Below are positions 34,209 through 43,448 of a stretch of DNA of 64,000 nucleotides, piece by piece. The DNA comes from Chitinophagaceae bacterium (GTDB lineage: Bacteria; Bacteroidota; Bacteroidia; Chitinophagales; Chitinophagaceae). A program made the position numbers and the translations under genes. Within the stretch, counting starts at the first letter, position 1, and every line of letters begins with the position of its first letter. Location: assembly GCA_025449935.1 (NCBI GenBank), contig JANWIJ010000097.1, forward strand, positions 44,411 through 108,410. Reading direction: 5' to 3'. The notes under the pieces were generated by a model. The model was not told the origin of the DNA and did no database searches. It saw nothing but the letters and a program-made list of their open reading frames with translations.

Positions 34209-35093
34209 ATGAAATTAAGGTTTGTATTTTTTCAGTTGACCCTCGTTTTTGTCTCCTCGTGCGAGAAACCTGTTTCGTTTAAGCTGGAGGAAGTTACCCC
34301 AAAACTAGTGGTGGAAGCCACTATTGAGAATGGTCAGCCCCCTGTGGTTTTTCTTTCCAGGAGCCAAGCTTTTTTTTCAACGATCAATCCTGATATATTA
34401 GCGAACAGCTTTGTTCATGATGCCGTGGTATATGTTTCTAATGGAACACTATTGCATAAATTAAAAGAATATACCATCCCTGCCAGCGGCGGGTATAATT
34501 TTTACTATTATTCGGTGGACTCAGCGGACCTTCCGACCGCATTTATCGGGGAATTAAATAAAAACTATTCATTGAGAATTGTATGGGAAGGAAAAGAATA
34601 TACGGCTCTTACCCGGATCCCGGGCATTACACGCCGGATTGACTCCGTATATTGGAAACCGGCACCGGCCGGGAATCCGCCAGAAAAAGTATCCCTCATG
34701 CTAAAAGCATATGATCCCCCGGGATTCGGGGATTATGTCCGTTATTTTACCCGCCGGAACAACGAGCTTTTTTACCCGGGCTTAAATTCAGTGTACGATG
34801 ACCAGGTAATTGACGGTTCTGTTTACGACGTACAGGTAGAAAGAGGGATTCCAAGAAATGGGGATGTGCCTGAAGGCTATAGTTTTTTTGAAAAGGGTGA
34901 CACGGTTACGCTGAAACTCTGCAATATTGATAAAGCCACTTTTGACTTCTGGCGGACAATGGAATTCACGTACGCAAGCGTGGGTAACCCGTTTTCATCA
35001 CCAACAAAAGTGATCAGTAATATCAACGGAGGTGGGTTGGGTTATTTTGGCGGATATGCTGCGCAGTACCGTACCCTAATCATTCCTCAATAG
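34209..35093 (+). CDS. DUF4249 family lipoprotein
   Basis: 294 residues with a lipoprotein signal (VFVSSC, Cys18). The body matches DUF4249: LVVEATIENGQPPVVFLSRS near the start, an ITRRIDSVYW string, DPPGFGDYVRYFTRRNN in the centre, and FTYASVGNPFSSPTKVISNINGGGLGYFGGY at the end. The family is usually encoded next to a TonB-dependent receptor, and the pair is thought to act at the outer membrane. Here no such receptor adjoins; trxB follows. It has its own promoter and appears to be leaderless. Function unknown. Confidence 0.85.
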   Translation: MKLRFVFFQLTLVFVSSCEKPVSFKLEEVTPKLVVEATIENGQPPVVFLSRSQAFFSTINPDILANSFVHDAVVYVSNGTLLHKLKEYTIPASGGYNFYYYSVDSADLPTAFIGELNKNYSLRIVWEGKEYTALTRIPGITRRIDSVYWKPAPAGNPPEKVSLMLKAYDPPGFGDYVRYFTRRNNELFYPGLNSVYDDQVIDGSVYDVQVERGIPRNGDVPEGYSFFEKGDTVTLKLCNIDKATFDFWRTMEFTYASVGNPFSSPTKVISNINGGGLGYFGGYAAQYRTLIIPQ

Positions 35094-35166
35094 TAACTGC
35101 CTGCCGGAAACGGTTATGATCAGTTCCTGGCCGTATAACGAATCCTCAACATGTATGATTAACCGT

Positions 35167-35174
35167 TATTTTTG
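35167..35174 (+). promoter_or_regulatory. Bacteroidota -7 box (TATTTTTG) for trxB
   Basis: Exact TAnnTTTG match 33 bases before the trxB ATG. No clear -33 element. Confidence 0.6.
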
Positions 35175-35207
35175 CAGCCCGGTAACAAAGATTAAATCAC
35201 TACTTGA

Positions 35208-36149
35208 ATGGAACCAACAGAAAGGATACATTGTTTGATAATCGGCTCCGGCCCGGCCGGCTACACCGCTGCTATATATGCGGCCAGGGCAAACCTGAAA
35301 CCAGTTCTATACCAGGGCATTCAGCCGGGTGGCCAATTGACCATTACAACTGAAGTTGAAAATTACCCCGGCTATCCAGATGGCGTGCAAGGTCCTGAAA
35401 TGATGGTGCACTTTGAGAAACAGGCGGCGAGAATGGGAACAGATATTCGGTATGGTCTTGCCACGCGCGTTGATCTTTCAACCCAGCCCTACAAAGTGCA
35501 GATTGACGAAGAGAAATGGATAGAGGCTGATTCAATCATTATCGCCACGGGGGCATCAGCAAAATGGCTTGGCCTCGAAAGTGAGCAAAGGTTAAATGGT
35601 TATGGCGTTAGTGCCTGCGCCGTATGTGATGGATTTTTTTTCCGGGGCAAAGAAGTGGCCATTGTGGGAGCAGGGGATACGGCCGCAGAAGAAGCACTGT
35701 ATCTTTCCAAACTTTGTACGACAGTTCACATGTTTATCCGGAAGGATGCGATGAGAGCCAGCAAAGTCATGCAGGACCGGGTTTTAAATTCACCGAATAT
35801 TAAAATTTACTGGAATACAGATACCGAGGAGGTGCTGGGAGGTAAAAATGTTACCGGCGTAAAGATTAAGAACAACAAAACAGGTGAAACGAGTGAGATC
35901 CCCGTTAGCGGTTTCTTTGTTGCAATTGGTCATCAACCCAATTCAGATATCTTTAAAGGCTTCCTGGATATGGATGAAGCCGGTTATATCAAAACGATAC
36001 CAGGAACGTCGAAGACAAATATAGAAGGTGTATTTGCGGCCGGTGATGTGCAGGACAAGATTTACCGGCAAGCTGTAACCGCAGCAGGAAGCGGGTGTAT
36101 GGCGGCTTTGGATGCTGAAAGATACCTGGGAGCAAAAGGGATACATTAA
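35208..36149 (+). CDS. trxB: Thioredoxin-disulfide reductase
   Basis: 313 residues, normal for the low-molecular-weight FAD enzyme that reduces thioredoxin with NADPH in the cytoplasm. The FAD loop is IIGSGPAGYTAAIYAARA (11-28), GGQL (41-44) follows, the redox pair is C137-x-x-C140 (ACAVCDG), the NADPH loop is VGAGDTAAEEA (153-163), and GVFAAGDVQDK is the second FAD motif. All are intact. It is followed by folB after 11 bases, so they may be cotranscribed. Confidence 0.97.
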   Translation: MEPTERIHCLIIGSGPAGYTAAIYAARANLKPVLYQGIQPGGQLTITTEVENYPGYPDGVQGPEMMVHFEKQAARMGTDIRYGLATRVDLSTQPYKVQIDEEKWIEADSIIIATGASAKWLGLESEQRLNGYGVSACAVCDGFFFRGKEVAIVGAGDTAAEEALYLSKLCTTVHMFIRKDAMRASKVMQDRVLNSPNIKIYWNTDTEEVLGGKNVTGVKIKNNKTGETSEIPVSGFFVAIGHQPNSDIFKGFLDMDEAGYIKTIPGTSKTNIEGVFAAGDVQDKIYRQAVTAAGSGCMAALDAERYLGAKGIH

Positions 36150-36160
36150 ACCAATTTTTC

Positions 36161-36523
36161 ATGGCAGCCTTAATTACCATAGAACTGAAAAAGCTCCGGT
36201 TTCCTGCCTATCATGGATTATACGAAGAGGAGAAAAAGACAGGAAATGAGTTTGAAATCAGCCTGGCTGTTGCCTATACACCACTCTCCGGCACTATTAC
36301 TGATCTTGATGATACGGTAAACTATGTGGCCTTATACCAACTACTGAATTCCGAAATGCAGAAACCCAGGCACCTGCTTGAGACATTTGCTATGGAAGTC
36401 GCTGAACTTATTCACCTGTCATTCCCGCGGGTAAAGAAGCTGGAGATATCGGTAATTAAACTTCATCCCCCCATCGCGGGTTTTACCGGGCATGTTGGTG
36501 TGAGCTACCAAAAAGAATTCTAA
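36161..36523 (+). CDS. folB: Dihydroneopterin aldolase
   Basis: 120 residues of the small T-fold enzyme that cuts dihydroneopterin in folate synthesis. Typical elements: IELKKLRFPAYHGLYEEEKKTGNEFEI (pterin site near the His and the conserved Glu), the LDDTVNYVALYQLLNSEM helix, LLETFAMEVAELI, and the late EISVIKLHPPIAGF, where the catalytic-site Lys lies (VIKLHPP). Length matches the family. The stop codon overlaps that of the convergent MATE gene (CTAA). It is 11 bases after trxB. Confidence 0.93.
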   Translation: MAALITIELKKLRFPAYHGLYEEEKKTGNEFEISLAVAYTPLSGTITDLDDTVNYVALYQLLNSEMQKPRHLLETFAMEVAELIHLSFPRVKKLEISVIKLHPPIAGFTGHVGVSYQKEF

Positions 36524-37878
36524 ATTACTTTTTGCTTCCATTTCCCGCTCCGGATGTATAAAAAGGAAAGAATGAAGAGGATGCCCCAATACAATACCTC
36601 TGAAGCCCACGCCACTATCAGCCCCAGGTTAAAAACTTTCAACACGAGGTAAACATACAGCGAGTAAAGTACAATGGCTACGATCTCAATGGCCAGGTTG
36701 ACCCTTGTATTGGCTGTGCCGGTAACAGCATTCAGCCACACGGTAGCGAATGACATGACCATCATACCACAAGTGACCATCCGTATTACCGGTACAGCAT
36801 CAGCAACAAAACCGCTGTCACGGCCATAAACGCTCAGGAAAAGCTGGGGGAAGATATTGATGAGCAGGCAAAGCAGGAACGTAAAGCCGATACTGAGCCA
36901 CATTATTTTTTTGATCAGAAATATAACCTGGTCTTTTTTTCCCTGCCCGATTATATTGCTGACCATCGCATTGGTGGTACTGGCAAAGGCCCAGACAAAA
37001 ATGCCGAATAAGCCAAAAATGTTCCGCATCGTGTTGCTGATAGCAAGGGGTCTTTCGCCAAGGTGTTCGATGAAAATATAAAAGAGCAGCCAGGCAAATA
37101 TGCTGAGCAGCCATTGTGCTACCAGCGGGGATGATTGTTTAAAAATCAAACCAGCCACAGGTTTGTTAAACCGCCCGTGTTGAAATAAGGAAAAGCGGTG
37201 ATTGAGTTTCTTATAAAAGATAATTCCAAGTCCCACCAGCATGCCGGCTATTTCTGAAATCACAGACGCATAGGCGGCACCATTAAACCCCAGTCTTGGC
37301 AATCCAAAATGACCAAAAATCAGTGCGTAATCAAGCAATATATTGATAACCGCCTGTGTCCAGAAACCATACTTCATGTACCGGCTGTTGTTGGTGCCAA
37401 CCAGCAACGCATTGCATATTTGAAAAAGGTATAAAAAGGGCACTCCCCAAACCCTGATTTTCAGGAATTCAATAGCTTCATGATGCACGGTCGCTGAATG
37501 AAGACTGTATGAAAGAAAATAAGGAGCAAAAAGATAAGTGAGCAAAATCCCTGCAGCAGCGAAGAACATTGAAATCCAAATTCCCTGGGCAAACAACTTA
37601 CCGATCTCTTGGGGCCGGTTTTCCCCTGCACGGCGTGACAATAAGCCCTGCAGGCCGCTGTTGAGTCCATTTCCGACCAGTGCGAAAATGAGGTAAAATA
37701 CCCCGGTGATACCCGCGGTTCCAAGCTCTGTTTCACCTAGCCGCCCCAGGAAGATATTATTGGTGATAAAATTAATCTGGGGTACCAGCATCGCCAGGCT
37801 AATAGGCAATGCGATCTTCAGAATCTGCCGGTTGGTTATTTCAACCCGTAAATCAGTATTTGCTGCTGTTGCAACCAT
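36520..37878 (-). CDS. MATE family efflux transporter
   Basis: 452 residues with about twelve membrane segments in two repeats. Early MATE motifs are visible: ALPISLAMLVPQINFITNNIFLGRLGE, with the N-terminal family string around PQ..FITNNIF, and GLQGLLSRRAGEN. Substrates of the family are drugs or metabolites exported against Na+ or H+. The cargo cannot be inferred. Convergent overlap of stops with folB (4 bases); its start is divergent from DUF3822 by about 45 bases. Confidence 0.9.
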   Translation of the reverse strand: MVATAANTDLRVEITNRQILKIALPISLAMLVPQINFITNNIFLGRLGETELGTAGITGVFYLIFALVGNGLNSGLQGLLSRRAGENRPQEIGKLFAQGIWISMFFAAAGILLTYLFAPYFLSYSLHSATVHHEAIEFLKIRVWGVPFLYLFQICNALLVGTNNSRYMKYGFWTQAVINILLDYALIFGHFGLPRLGFNGAAYASVISEIAGMLVGLGIIFYKKLNHRFSLFQHGRFNKPVAGLIFKQSSPLVAQWLLSIFAWLLFYIFIEHLGERPLAISNTMRNIFGLFGIFVWAFASTTNAMVSNIIGQGKKDQVIFLIKKIMWLSIGFTFLLCLLINIFPQLFLSVYGRDSGFVADAVPVIRMVTCGMMVMSFATVWLNAVTGTANTRVNLAIEIVAIVLYSLYVYLVLKVFNLGLIVAWASEVLYWGILFILSFLYIRSGKWKQKVI

Positions 37879-37923
37879 CGCTAAAAGTTGGCAAACCTAC
37901 GATATTTAAACTTTTGACTAATA

Positions 37924-38763
37924 TTGCACGCACTCAAAAACCCAGTATTGAAGAAGTTGTTCCAGATAACGAACGGAGGTCCGAAAGATTGGATTCAGCC
38001 TGTGTTGTCTTTACGGGTGGGAGAAAGGCATTGCTCATTTGCCATTGTCGACAAAGCTTCCAAAACATTACAATCATTGTGTTATTACACTTCGGAAAGA
38101 ATCAACGCCCCCCGGTTAGGTGCTCTCACCGCAACGCATCCTGACCTGAACCGGACCTTTCAGGCAATATTTGTTTGTTATGATTATCCCCAAAATATGC
38201 TGGTCCCGGCAGGGGATGAACAGCTGAAAGAACCCGGTCCTTTGGTGAGTACCATATACCGGTCCACCGAGTCCCCGGTTATGATCTCGGAGCCCGTGAA
38301 AAGATTGGATCTGCAAAATACATTTTGGGTACCGGCGCAAATTCATGAATGGGTCACAGGGAAATATCCCACGGCACGGTTTTGTCATGAATACTCGTTG
38401 TTAATTCAAACCCTGGAGGTGAGTGAAGCCACAAACTGCCTGGTAATTGATTTCAGGAAAGAAGATTTTGTCGTATTGGCCATAAAGAATGGGCAGGTAA
38501 AACTGGTACAAACCTTTTGTTATGTTACACCGGATGATGTCTTGTTTTATTTATTGAAAGTTTGCGGGCAATTTTCACTATCACAACAGGAAGTGCAGTT
38601 AAGACTATCGGGTTTGATAGACCGCCAGTCTGCTTTATATAACAGCCTGTACCAGTATTTTATACAGGTGGAATTCAGAATGCCCGTTTGGAAATCACAG
38701 GATCACCAATACCCCGCACATTTTTTTACATCACTTAATGATCTGGCCTTATGCGAATCATAG
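37924..38763 (+). CDS. DUF3822 family protein
   Basis: 279 residues from a TTG at 37924. An in-frame TGA at 37915 limits the upstream side, and there is no ATG in the first 90 codons; another TTG near 37948 is possible, so the start is uncertain. The core begins at QPVLSLRVGERHCSFAIVDK and continues with FQAIFVCYDYPQNMLVPAG, ARFCHEYSLLIQTL and TNCLVIDFRKEDFVVLAIKNGQVKLVQTF. This is the DUF3822 pattern, probably an actin/ASKHA-like fold of unknown function. It is nearly always found before rsmD in Bacteroidota, as here, with a 13-base overlap that suggests coupled translation. Confidence 0.82.
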   Translation: MHALKNPVLKKLFQITNGGPKDWIQPVLSLRVGERHCSFAIVDKASKTLQSLCYYTSERINAPRLGALTATHPDLNRTFQAIFVCYDYPQNMLVPAGDEQLKEPGPLVSTIYRSTESPVMISEPVKRLDLQNTFWVPAQIHEWVTGKYPTARFCHEYSLLIQTLEVSEATNCLVIDFRKEDFVVLAIKNGQVKLVQTFCYVTPDDVLFYLLKVCGQFSLSQQEVQLRLSGLIDRQSALYNSLYQYFIQVEFRMPVWKSQDHQYPAHFFTSLNDLALCES

Positions 38764-39293
38764 GAGGGGAACACGGTGGGCGGAGGTTCAACCCGCCTTC
38801 TAAAATGCCTTACACAAGACCAACTACCGATATTGCCAAAGAAGGATTGTTTAATGTACTTCAGCACAAATTAGATTTTACTGCACTGAAAACACTGGAC
38901 TTGTTCGGTGGTACGGGCAGCATCAGCTATGAACTGGCTTCCCGCGGTGTACCTGATCTCACGATCGTGGAAAAGGACACCGCGATGTACGAGTTCATAA
39001 AAAAGACTTCCGGCGAGTTGCGGGTGGAGAATTTAAAGATCATAAAAATGGATGTTTTTAAATTCATTCAGCGATGTGCTGAAAAATTCGATTTTATTTT
39101 TGCAGGCCCCCCGTATGCACTGACCAATATTGATGAGTTACCTGCACTTGTTTTTGAAAAACAATTATTGAATTCAGCCGGGTGGTTTGTGCTGGAACAT
39201 ACACCCAGGAATTCCTATAAGTCATTTCCATGGTTCAGTGCAGAACGCAACTACGGCACCACTATTTTCTCTACATTTATCGAAAACCGGTAA
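38751..39293 (+). CDS. rsmD: 16S rRNA (guanine(966)-N(2))-methyltransferase RsmD
   Basis: 180 residues of the RsmD family, which methylates G966 of 16S rRNA. Motifs: RIIGGEHGGRRFNPP (N-terminal arm), RPTTDIAKEGLFNVL, the SAM loop DLFGGTGSISYELASRG (50-66), and the catalytic motif IV, which normally reads (D/N)PPY but here is AGPPY (G119-P-P-Y122). The base call is consistent with GGC. Its start overlaps the end of DUF3822 by 13 bases. Loss of the Asp may weaken catalysis or be a family variant; see findings. Confidence 0.85.
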   Translation: MRIIGGEHGGRRFNPPSKMPYTRPTTDIAKEGLFNVLQHKLDFTALKTLDLFGGTGSISYELASRGVPDLTIVEKDTAMYEFIKKTSGELRVENLKIIKMDVFKFIQRCAEKFDFIFAGPPYALTNIDELPALVFEKQLLNSAGWFVLEHTPRNSYKSFPWFSAERNYGTTIFSTFIENR

Positions 39294-39373
39294 AATCCCT
39301 TCGTTCCTGATTTTGGAGCGGGCGAATGAAATAACCGTACCTTTAAACATCATACCATGCTGCAGATCATTTT

Positions 39374-40486
39374 ATGTTTTCCAGTCTTTTTCTAAAATCA
39401 TTCCGCCTGCTTTTATTCCCTTTTGCGTTGGTTTATTGGTTGATTATCAATATCCGCAACTGGTTATTTAATAAAAATATTCTCAAGTCATCTTCTTTTG
39501 GTATGCCGCTGATATGTATTGGTAATCTATCTGTAGGAGGCACCGGCAAATCACCGATGGTTGAATACCTGCTGGAGCATTTAAAAGACAAATTCAGGGT
39601 GGCAACACTTAGCCGGGGTTATAAAAGGAAAACAAAAGGATATGCGCTGGCCAATGAAACCAGCACAGCGCTGGAAATAGGAGATGAGCCTATGCAGTTT
39701 CACCTGAAATTTCCCGATGTACCGGTAGCGGTAGGAGAAGAAAGAATGTGGGCAATCCCGCAATTGTTGCATGACAGACCCGGGACGCAGGCCATTATCC
39801 TGGATGATGCCTTCCAGCACCGGAGCATAAAAGCCGGGCTTAATATTTTACTTACTGACTACAATAATTTGTTCACCAGGGATTTTTACCTGCCTACCGG
39901 TGATCTCCGGGATTTAAAAAGCAGCTATAAACGTGCAGAAATAATTGTGGTAACAAAATGTGATGCGGCACTGACCGCTGTTGAACGGGATAAGGTGATT
40001 GCGGAGATTGGTCCCCTGCCAGGTCAATCTATTTATTTTACAACACTTGAATACGGCCCGGTTTATCACTTGCTGGACTGGCACATAAGGCCAATTAATA
40101 CCGAAACGGAAGTCCTGCTGGTTTCGGGGATTGCCAATCCGGAGCCCTTACAGAGAATGCTGGAAACCCGTTGCGACAGCTACAGCATGCTCCAGTATTC
40201 AGATCATCATATTTTTTCCATCGATGACCTGAATGACATTAAAAAGAAATTCGCAGGCATGCAGGCAGAAAACAAAATGATCTTAACAACAGAAAAGGAT
40301 GCAGTCAGGTTATTGAAGTTCAGGAGCCAGCTCAATGGCATGCCTTTATATGTAATCCCGGTCCGTCACAAGTTTCTTTTTGAACAGGCTGATGAATTCA
40401 AAGGGAAAGCAACAGATTTCATCAGCAATTTTAAACAACAGGCAATTGATTATGGGAAGGAAAAACTCGAGAAAGAAAAAAGATAA
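39374..40486 (+). CDS. lpxK: Tetraacyldisaccharide 4'-kinase
   Basis: 370 residues. The enzyme phosphorylates the 4' position of the lipid A precursor at the inner membrane. An N-terminal hydrophobic segment (1-30) precedes the P-loop GNLSVGGTGKS (50-60); ATLSRGYKRKTKG, GDEPMQF and ILDDAFQHRSI are further family motifs in the usual order. It is 80 bases downstream of rsmD and its end overlaps rnr by 35 bases, so the two share a message. Presence of LpxK confirms a lipopolysaccharide-bearing outer membrane. Confidence 0.95.
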   Translation: MFSSLFLKSFRLLLFPFALVYWLIINIRNWLFNKNILKSSSFGMPLICIGNLSVGGTGKSPMVEYLLEHLKDKFRVATLSRGYKRKTKGYALANETSTALEIGDEPMQFHLKFPDVPVAVGEERMWAIPQLLHDRPGTQAIILDDAFQHRSIKAGLNILLTDYNNLFTRDFYLPTGDLRDLKSSYKRAEIIVVTKCDAALTAVERDKVIAEIGPLPGQSIYFTTLEYGPVYHLLDWHIRPINTETEVLLVSGIANPEPLQRMLETRCDSYSMLQYSDHHIFSIDDLNDIKKKFAGMQAENKMILTTEKDAVRLLKFRSQLNGMPLYVIPVRHKFLFEQADEFKGKATDFISNFKQQAIDYGKEKLEKEKR

Positions 40487-42467
40487 ACAAAAGCAGCGCC
40501 AGCCCGCCGGCAAAATACTCAAAGGGGTGCTGGATATTACCCGTTCAGGAATGGGCTTTGTGACAATTGAAGGTATGGACGTGGATATCCTGATTCGCCC
40601 GGGAGATTTTAATACAGCCCTGAACGGCGATACCGTCCGGGTCGGGATTAAGGAAATGAAAAGCGAGGGACGTCGCATGCAGGGTATCGTAAAAGAAGTG
40701 ATGCAACGTAAGCGGTCTGAATTTATTGGCCAGTTGCAGATGAATAAAGGGTTTGCCTTTTTCGTGGCCGACATGGACAAACCTATGCCGGATATCTTTA
40801 TACCACTGTCCAATATTAACGAGGCCAAAAATGGCGACCGGGTAGTGGTGCGGTTGCTGCAATGGGAGAATGATGGTAAGCGGCCGGTGGGTGAAGTGAT
40901 CAGCATTATGGATGCAGAAAACAGCAATGATGCCGCTATGAAAGAAATATTGCTTGACGCCGGATTCCCTTTACAGTTCACGGATGAAGCGCTGGAAGTG
41001 GCGGCAAGAATTCCGGATACGATTGCCATGGATGAAATAAAAAAGAGAACAGATATAAGAAATATTCTTACGCTGACCATTGACCCCGCAGATGCCAGGG
41101 ACTTTGATGATGCCCTTTCATTCCGGACGTTAAAGAATGGAAATTATGAGATCGGTGTGCATATTGCTGATGTGAGTCATTATGTAGAAGAAGACAATGA
41201 CCTGGACAAGGAAGCCTACCTGCGGGCTACTTCTGTTTACCTTCCCGACCGGGTGAACCCGATGCTGCCTGAGCATATTTCAAATGTGCTTTGCTCCCTG
41301 CGTCCGCATGAAGATAAGCTGACATTTTCTGCCATTTTCCAGATGACTACTAAAGGAGAGATAAAGCAATACTGGCTAGGCAAAACAGTGATTCATTCCG
41401 ATCACCGGTTTACCTACGAGGAAGTGCAGGCCATTATTGAAGAAAAAACAGGGTTGTATTCGGAGGAGATTTTAGTACTGAATGACCTCGCCCAACGGAT
41501 GCGGAAAAAGCGGTTTCAGCACGGGGCCATTAATTTCTCCTCGCAGGAAGTTAAATTTAAATTGGATGAAAAAGGAAACCCGGTGGGTATAATGATCAAA
41601 GAGAGTAAGGAAGCTCATCAACTTATTGAAGAATTTATGCTGCTTGCAAACAGGACCGTAGCGGAAAATATTTCTAAGCTGAAGATCAATAATAAACCGT
41701 TGCCGTTCCCTTACCGGATTCATGATGACCCTGACGAGGAAAAACTGGTTCCTTTTGCAGCTTTCGCGAAAAAGTTCGGGCATAAATTTGATACCTCCAC
41801 ACCGGAGGCTATCGCTTCATCATTTAACCAGTTGCTGAAGGATGTGCATGGAAAGCCCGAACAGCATGTGCTGGAGCAGCTCGGCATACGGACAATGGCC
41901 AAAGCAAAATATACGGCAGAAAATGTTGGGCATTATGGTCTTGGGTTTGAACATTATTGTCATTTCACTTCGCCCATTCGGCGTTATCCTGACATCATGG
42001 TGCACCGCATCCTGGAAGATGTGTTAAATAAAAAAATACAACCGGATAAGAAACTGGAAGATAAATGCAAGCATTCCAGTGAAAGGGAACGGGCTGCTAT
42101 GGAAGCAGAAAGAGCGGCCAACAAGTACAAGCAGGTACAGTATATGAAGAATTACCTCGGCGAGGAGTTTGAAGGTGTGATCAGTGGTGTGGCAAGTTTC
42201 GGGTTTTGGGTTGAGACCGTGGAACATAAGTGCGAGGGACTGGTCAGTGTAAACAGCCTGCTGGAGTATGACGAGTTTCGCCATGCCGAAGCGGATTATT
42301 GCCTGGTGGGACAACGCAGCGGGAAAAAATTCCGGATGGGAGACAAGGTTTGGATAAAAGTGGTGGCAGCCAATCTTACCAAGCGTCAACTGGATTATGA
42401 ATGGGTAGTTGCCGGGGAACTGTCCGCGGAAAAAGCGCCAAAAGAAAAAAGAAAGAAACGAAAATGA
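40452..42467 (+). CDS. rnr: Ribonuclease R
   Basis: 671 residues from the ATG at 40452. A frame reaches back to 40380, but the earlier part is out of character and overlaps lpxK further. The start gives a very basic N-terminus (GRKNSRKKKDKQKQRQ), cold-shock OB folds (about 25-180), then the RNB nuclease domain with the metal site DPADARDFDDALSF and DVSHYVEEDNDLD, and a C-terminal S1 domain (about 575-655, EGVISGVASFGFWVE), and a lysine-rich tail. It degrades structured RNA 3' to 5'. It overlaps lpxK by 35 bases. Confidence 0.95.
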   Translation: MGRKNSRKKKDKQKQRQPAGKILKGVLDITRSGMGFVTIEGMDVDILIRPGDFNTALNGDTVRVGIKEMKSEGRRMQGIVKEVMQRKRSEFIGQLQMNKGFAFFVADMDKPMPDIFIPLSNINEAKNGDRVVVRLLQWENDGKRPVGEVISIMDAENSNDAAMKEILLDAGFPLQFTDEALEVAARIPDTIAMDEIKKRTDIRNILTLTIDPADARDFDDALSFRTLKNGNYEIGVHIADVSHYVEEDNDLDKEAYLRATSVYLPDRVNPMLPEHISNVLCSLRPHEDKLTFSAIFQMTTKGEIKQYWLGKTVIHSDHRFTYEEVQAIIEEKTGLYSEEILVLNDLAQRMRKKRFQHGAINFSSQEVKFKLDEKGNPVGIMIKESKEAHQLIEEFMLLANRTVAENISKLKINNKPLPFPYRIHDDPDEEKLVPFAAFAKKFGHKFDTSTPEAIASSFNQLLKDVHGKPEQHVLEQLGIRTMAKAKYTAENVGHYGLGFEHYCHFTSPIRRYPDIMVHRILEDVLNKKIQPDKKLEDKCKHSSERERAAMEAERAANKYKQVQYMKNYLGEEFEGVISGVASFGFWVETVEHKCEGLVSVNSLLEYDEFRHAEADYCLVGQRSGKKFRMGDKVWIKVVAANLTKRQLDYEWVVAGELSAEKAPKEKRKKRK

Positions 42468-42482
42468 AATTTATTTTATTCT

Positions 42483-43448
42483 ATGCAAAGTTTTGAACTC
42501 TTATCGCAAAAATTCGCATTGCATTTTGATAAAAGACACTTCCCGGAGGAGCCGTCATCCTTGTATGACCCCAATGAATATTTCCTGAAACTGGGCGGTA
42601 AAAGAATCCGCCCCGTTTTGTGCCTCATGGGCAATGAGCTTTTTGATGAAATAAAAAAAGACGCCTGGCATGTGGGAACAGCCATTGAGCTTTTTCACAA
42701 CTTCACCCTCATTCATGATGATATCATGGATAAAGCTCCCTTACGGCGGGGCATGGAAACCGTACATACAAAGTATGGGGAGAGTACCGCGTTGCTGGCT
42801 GGGGACGTCATGCTTGTAACAGCCTACGAAGAACTAAATAAAATAAGTATTGAATACCTGCAATCCATTCTGCACCTCTTTAATAAAACGGCAAAGGAAG
42901 TTTGCGAAGGACAGCAGATGGACATGGATTTTGAGACGCGGGAATTGGTAAGCCTGGAGGAATACCTTAAAATGATTGAACTGAAAACATCTGTGGCCCT
43001 TGCGGCAAGCTTGCAAACCGGTGCCATTTTAGGGGGTGCCGGGGAAAGAAACCAGCATCTATTATACGGGTTTGGAAAAAAACTGGGTATTGCTTTCCAG
43101 GTCCAGGATGATTATTTAGATGCATTTGGCGACCCGGAGAAATTCGGCAAACAGGTGGGTGGGGATATACTGGCCAACAAAAAAACATTTCTTCTGCTAC
43201 ATGCCCTGGAAACAGCCCCCGAAGTCCGGCAAAAGGAATTAAAATTAATATTGGCCGGGAATAGCAGCGATAAAATCGGGAAAGTGTTACAAATATTCCG
43301 GGATTGCAAAGCAGATAAGTGGGCGCTGCAATTAAAGGACAAGTACCTTGATGAAGCATTCAGCCACCTGGAAGACATTGCCGTCCTCTCCAAACGAAAG
43401 CAACCGCTGAAAGAACTGGCACATTTCCTCGTCAAAAGGGAACATTGA
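42483..43448 (+). CDS. Polyprenyl synthetase (trans-prenyltransferase)
   Basis: 321 residues of the head-to-tail prenyltransferase family, which builds linear isoprenoid diphosphates from IPP and allylic primers. The first Asp-rich motif is DDIMD (79-83) with the KRIRP loop (40-44) before it, the second is DDYLD (209-213), and GGKR binds the diphosphate. Length fits farnesyl/geranylgeranyl or longer-chain synthases; product length cannot be read. It starts 15 bases after rnr, so it is likely in the same transcription unit as lpxK-rnr. Confidence 0.92.
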   Translation: MQSFELLSQKFALHFDKRHFPEEPSSLYDPNEYFLKLGGKRIRPVLCLMGNELFDEIKKDAWHVGTAIELFHNFTLIHDDIMDKAPLRRGMETVHTKYGESTALLAGDVMLVTAYEELNKISIEYLQSILHLFNKTAKEVCEGQQMDMDFETRELVSLEEYLKMIELKTSVALAASLQTGAILGGAGERNQHLLYGFGKKLGIAFQVQDDYLDAFGDPEKFGKQVGGDILANKKTFLLLHALETAPEVRQKELKLILAGNSSDKIGKVLQIFRDCKADKWALQLKDKYLDEAFSHLEDIAVLSKRKQPLKELAHFLVKREH

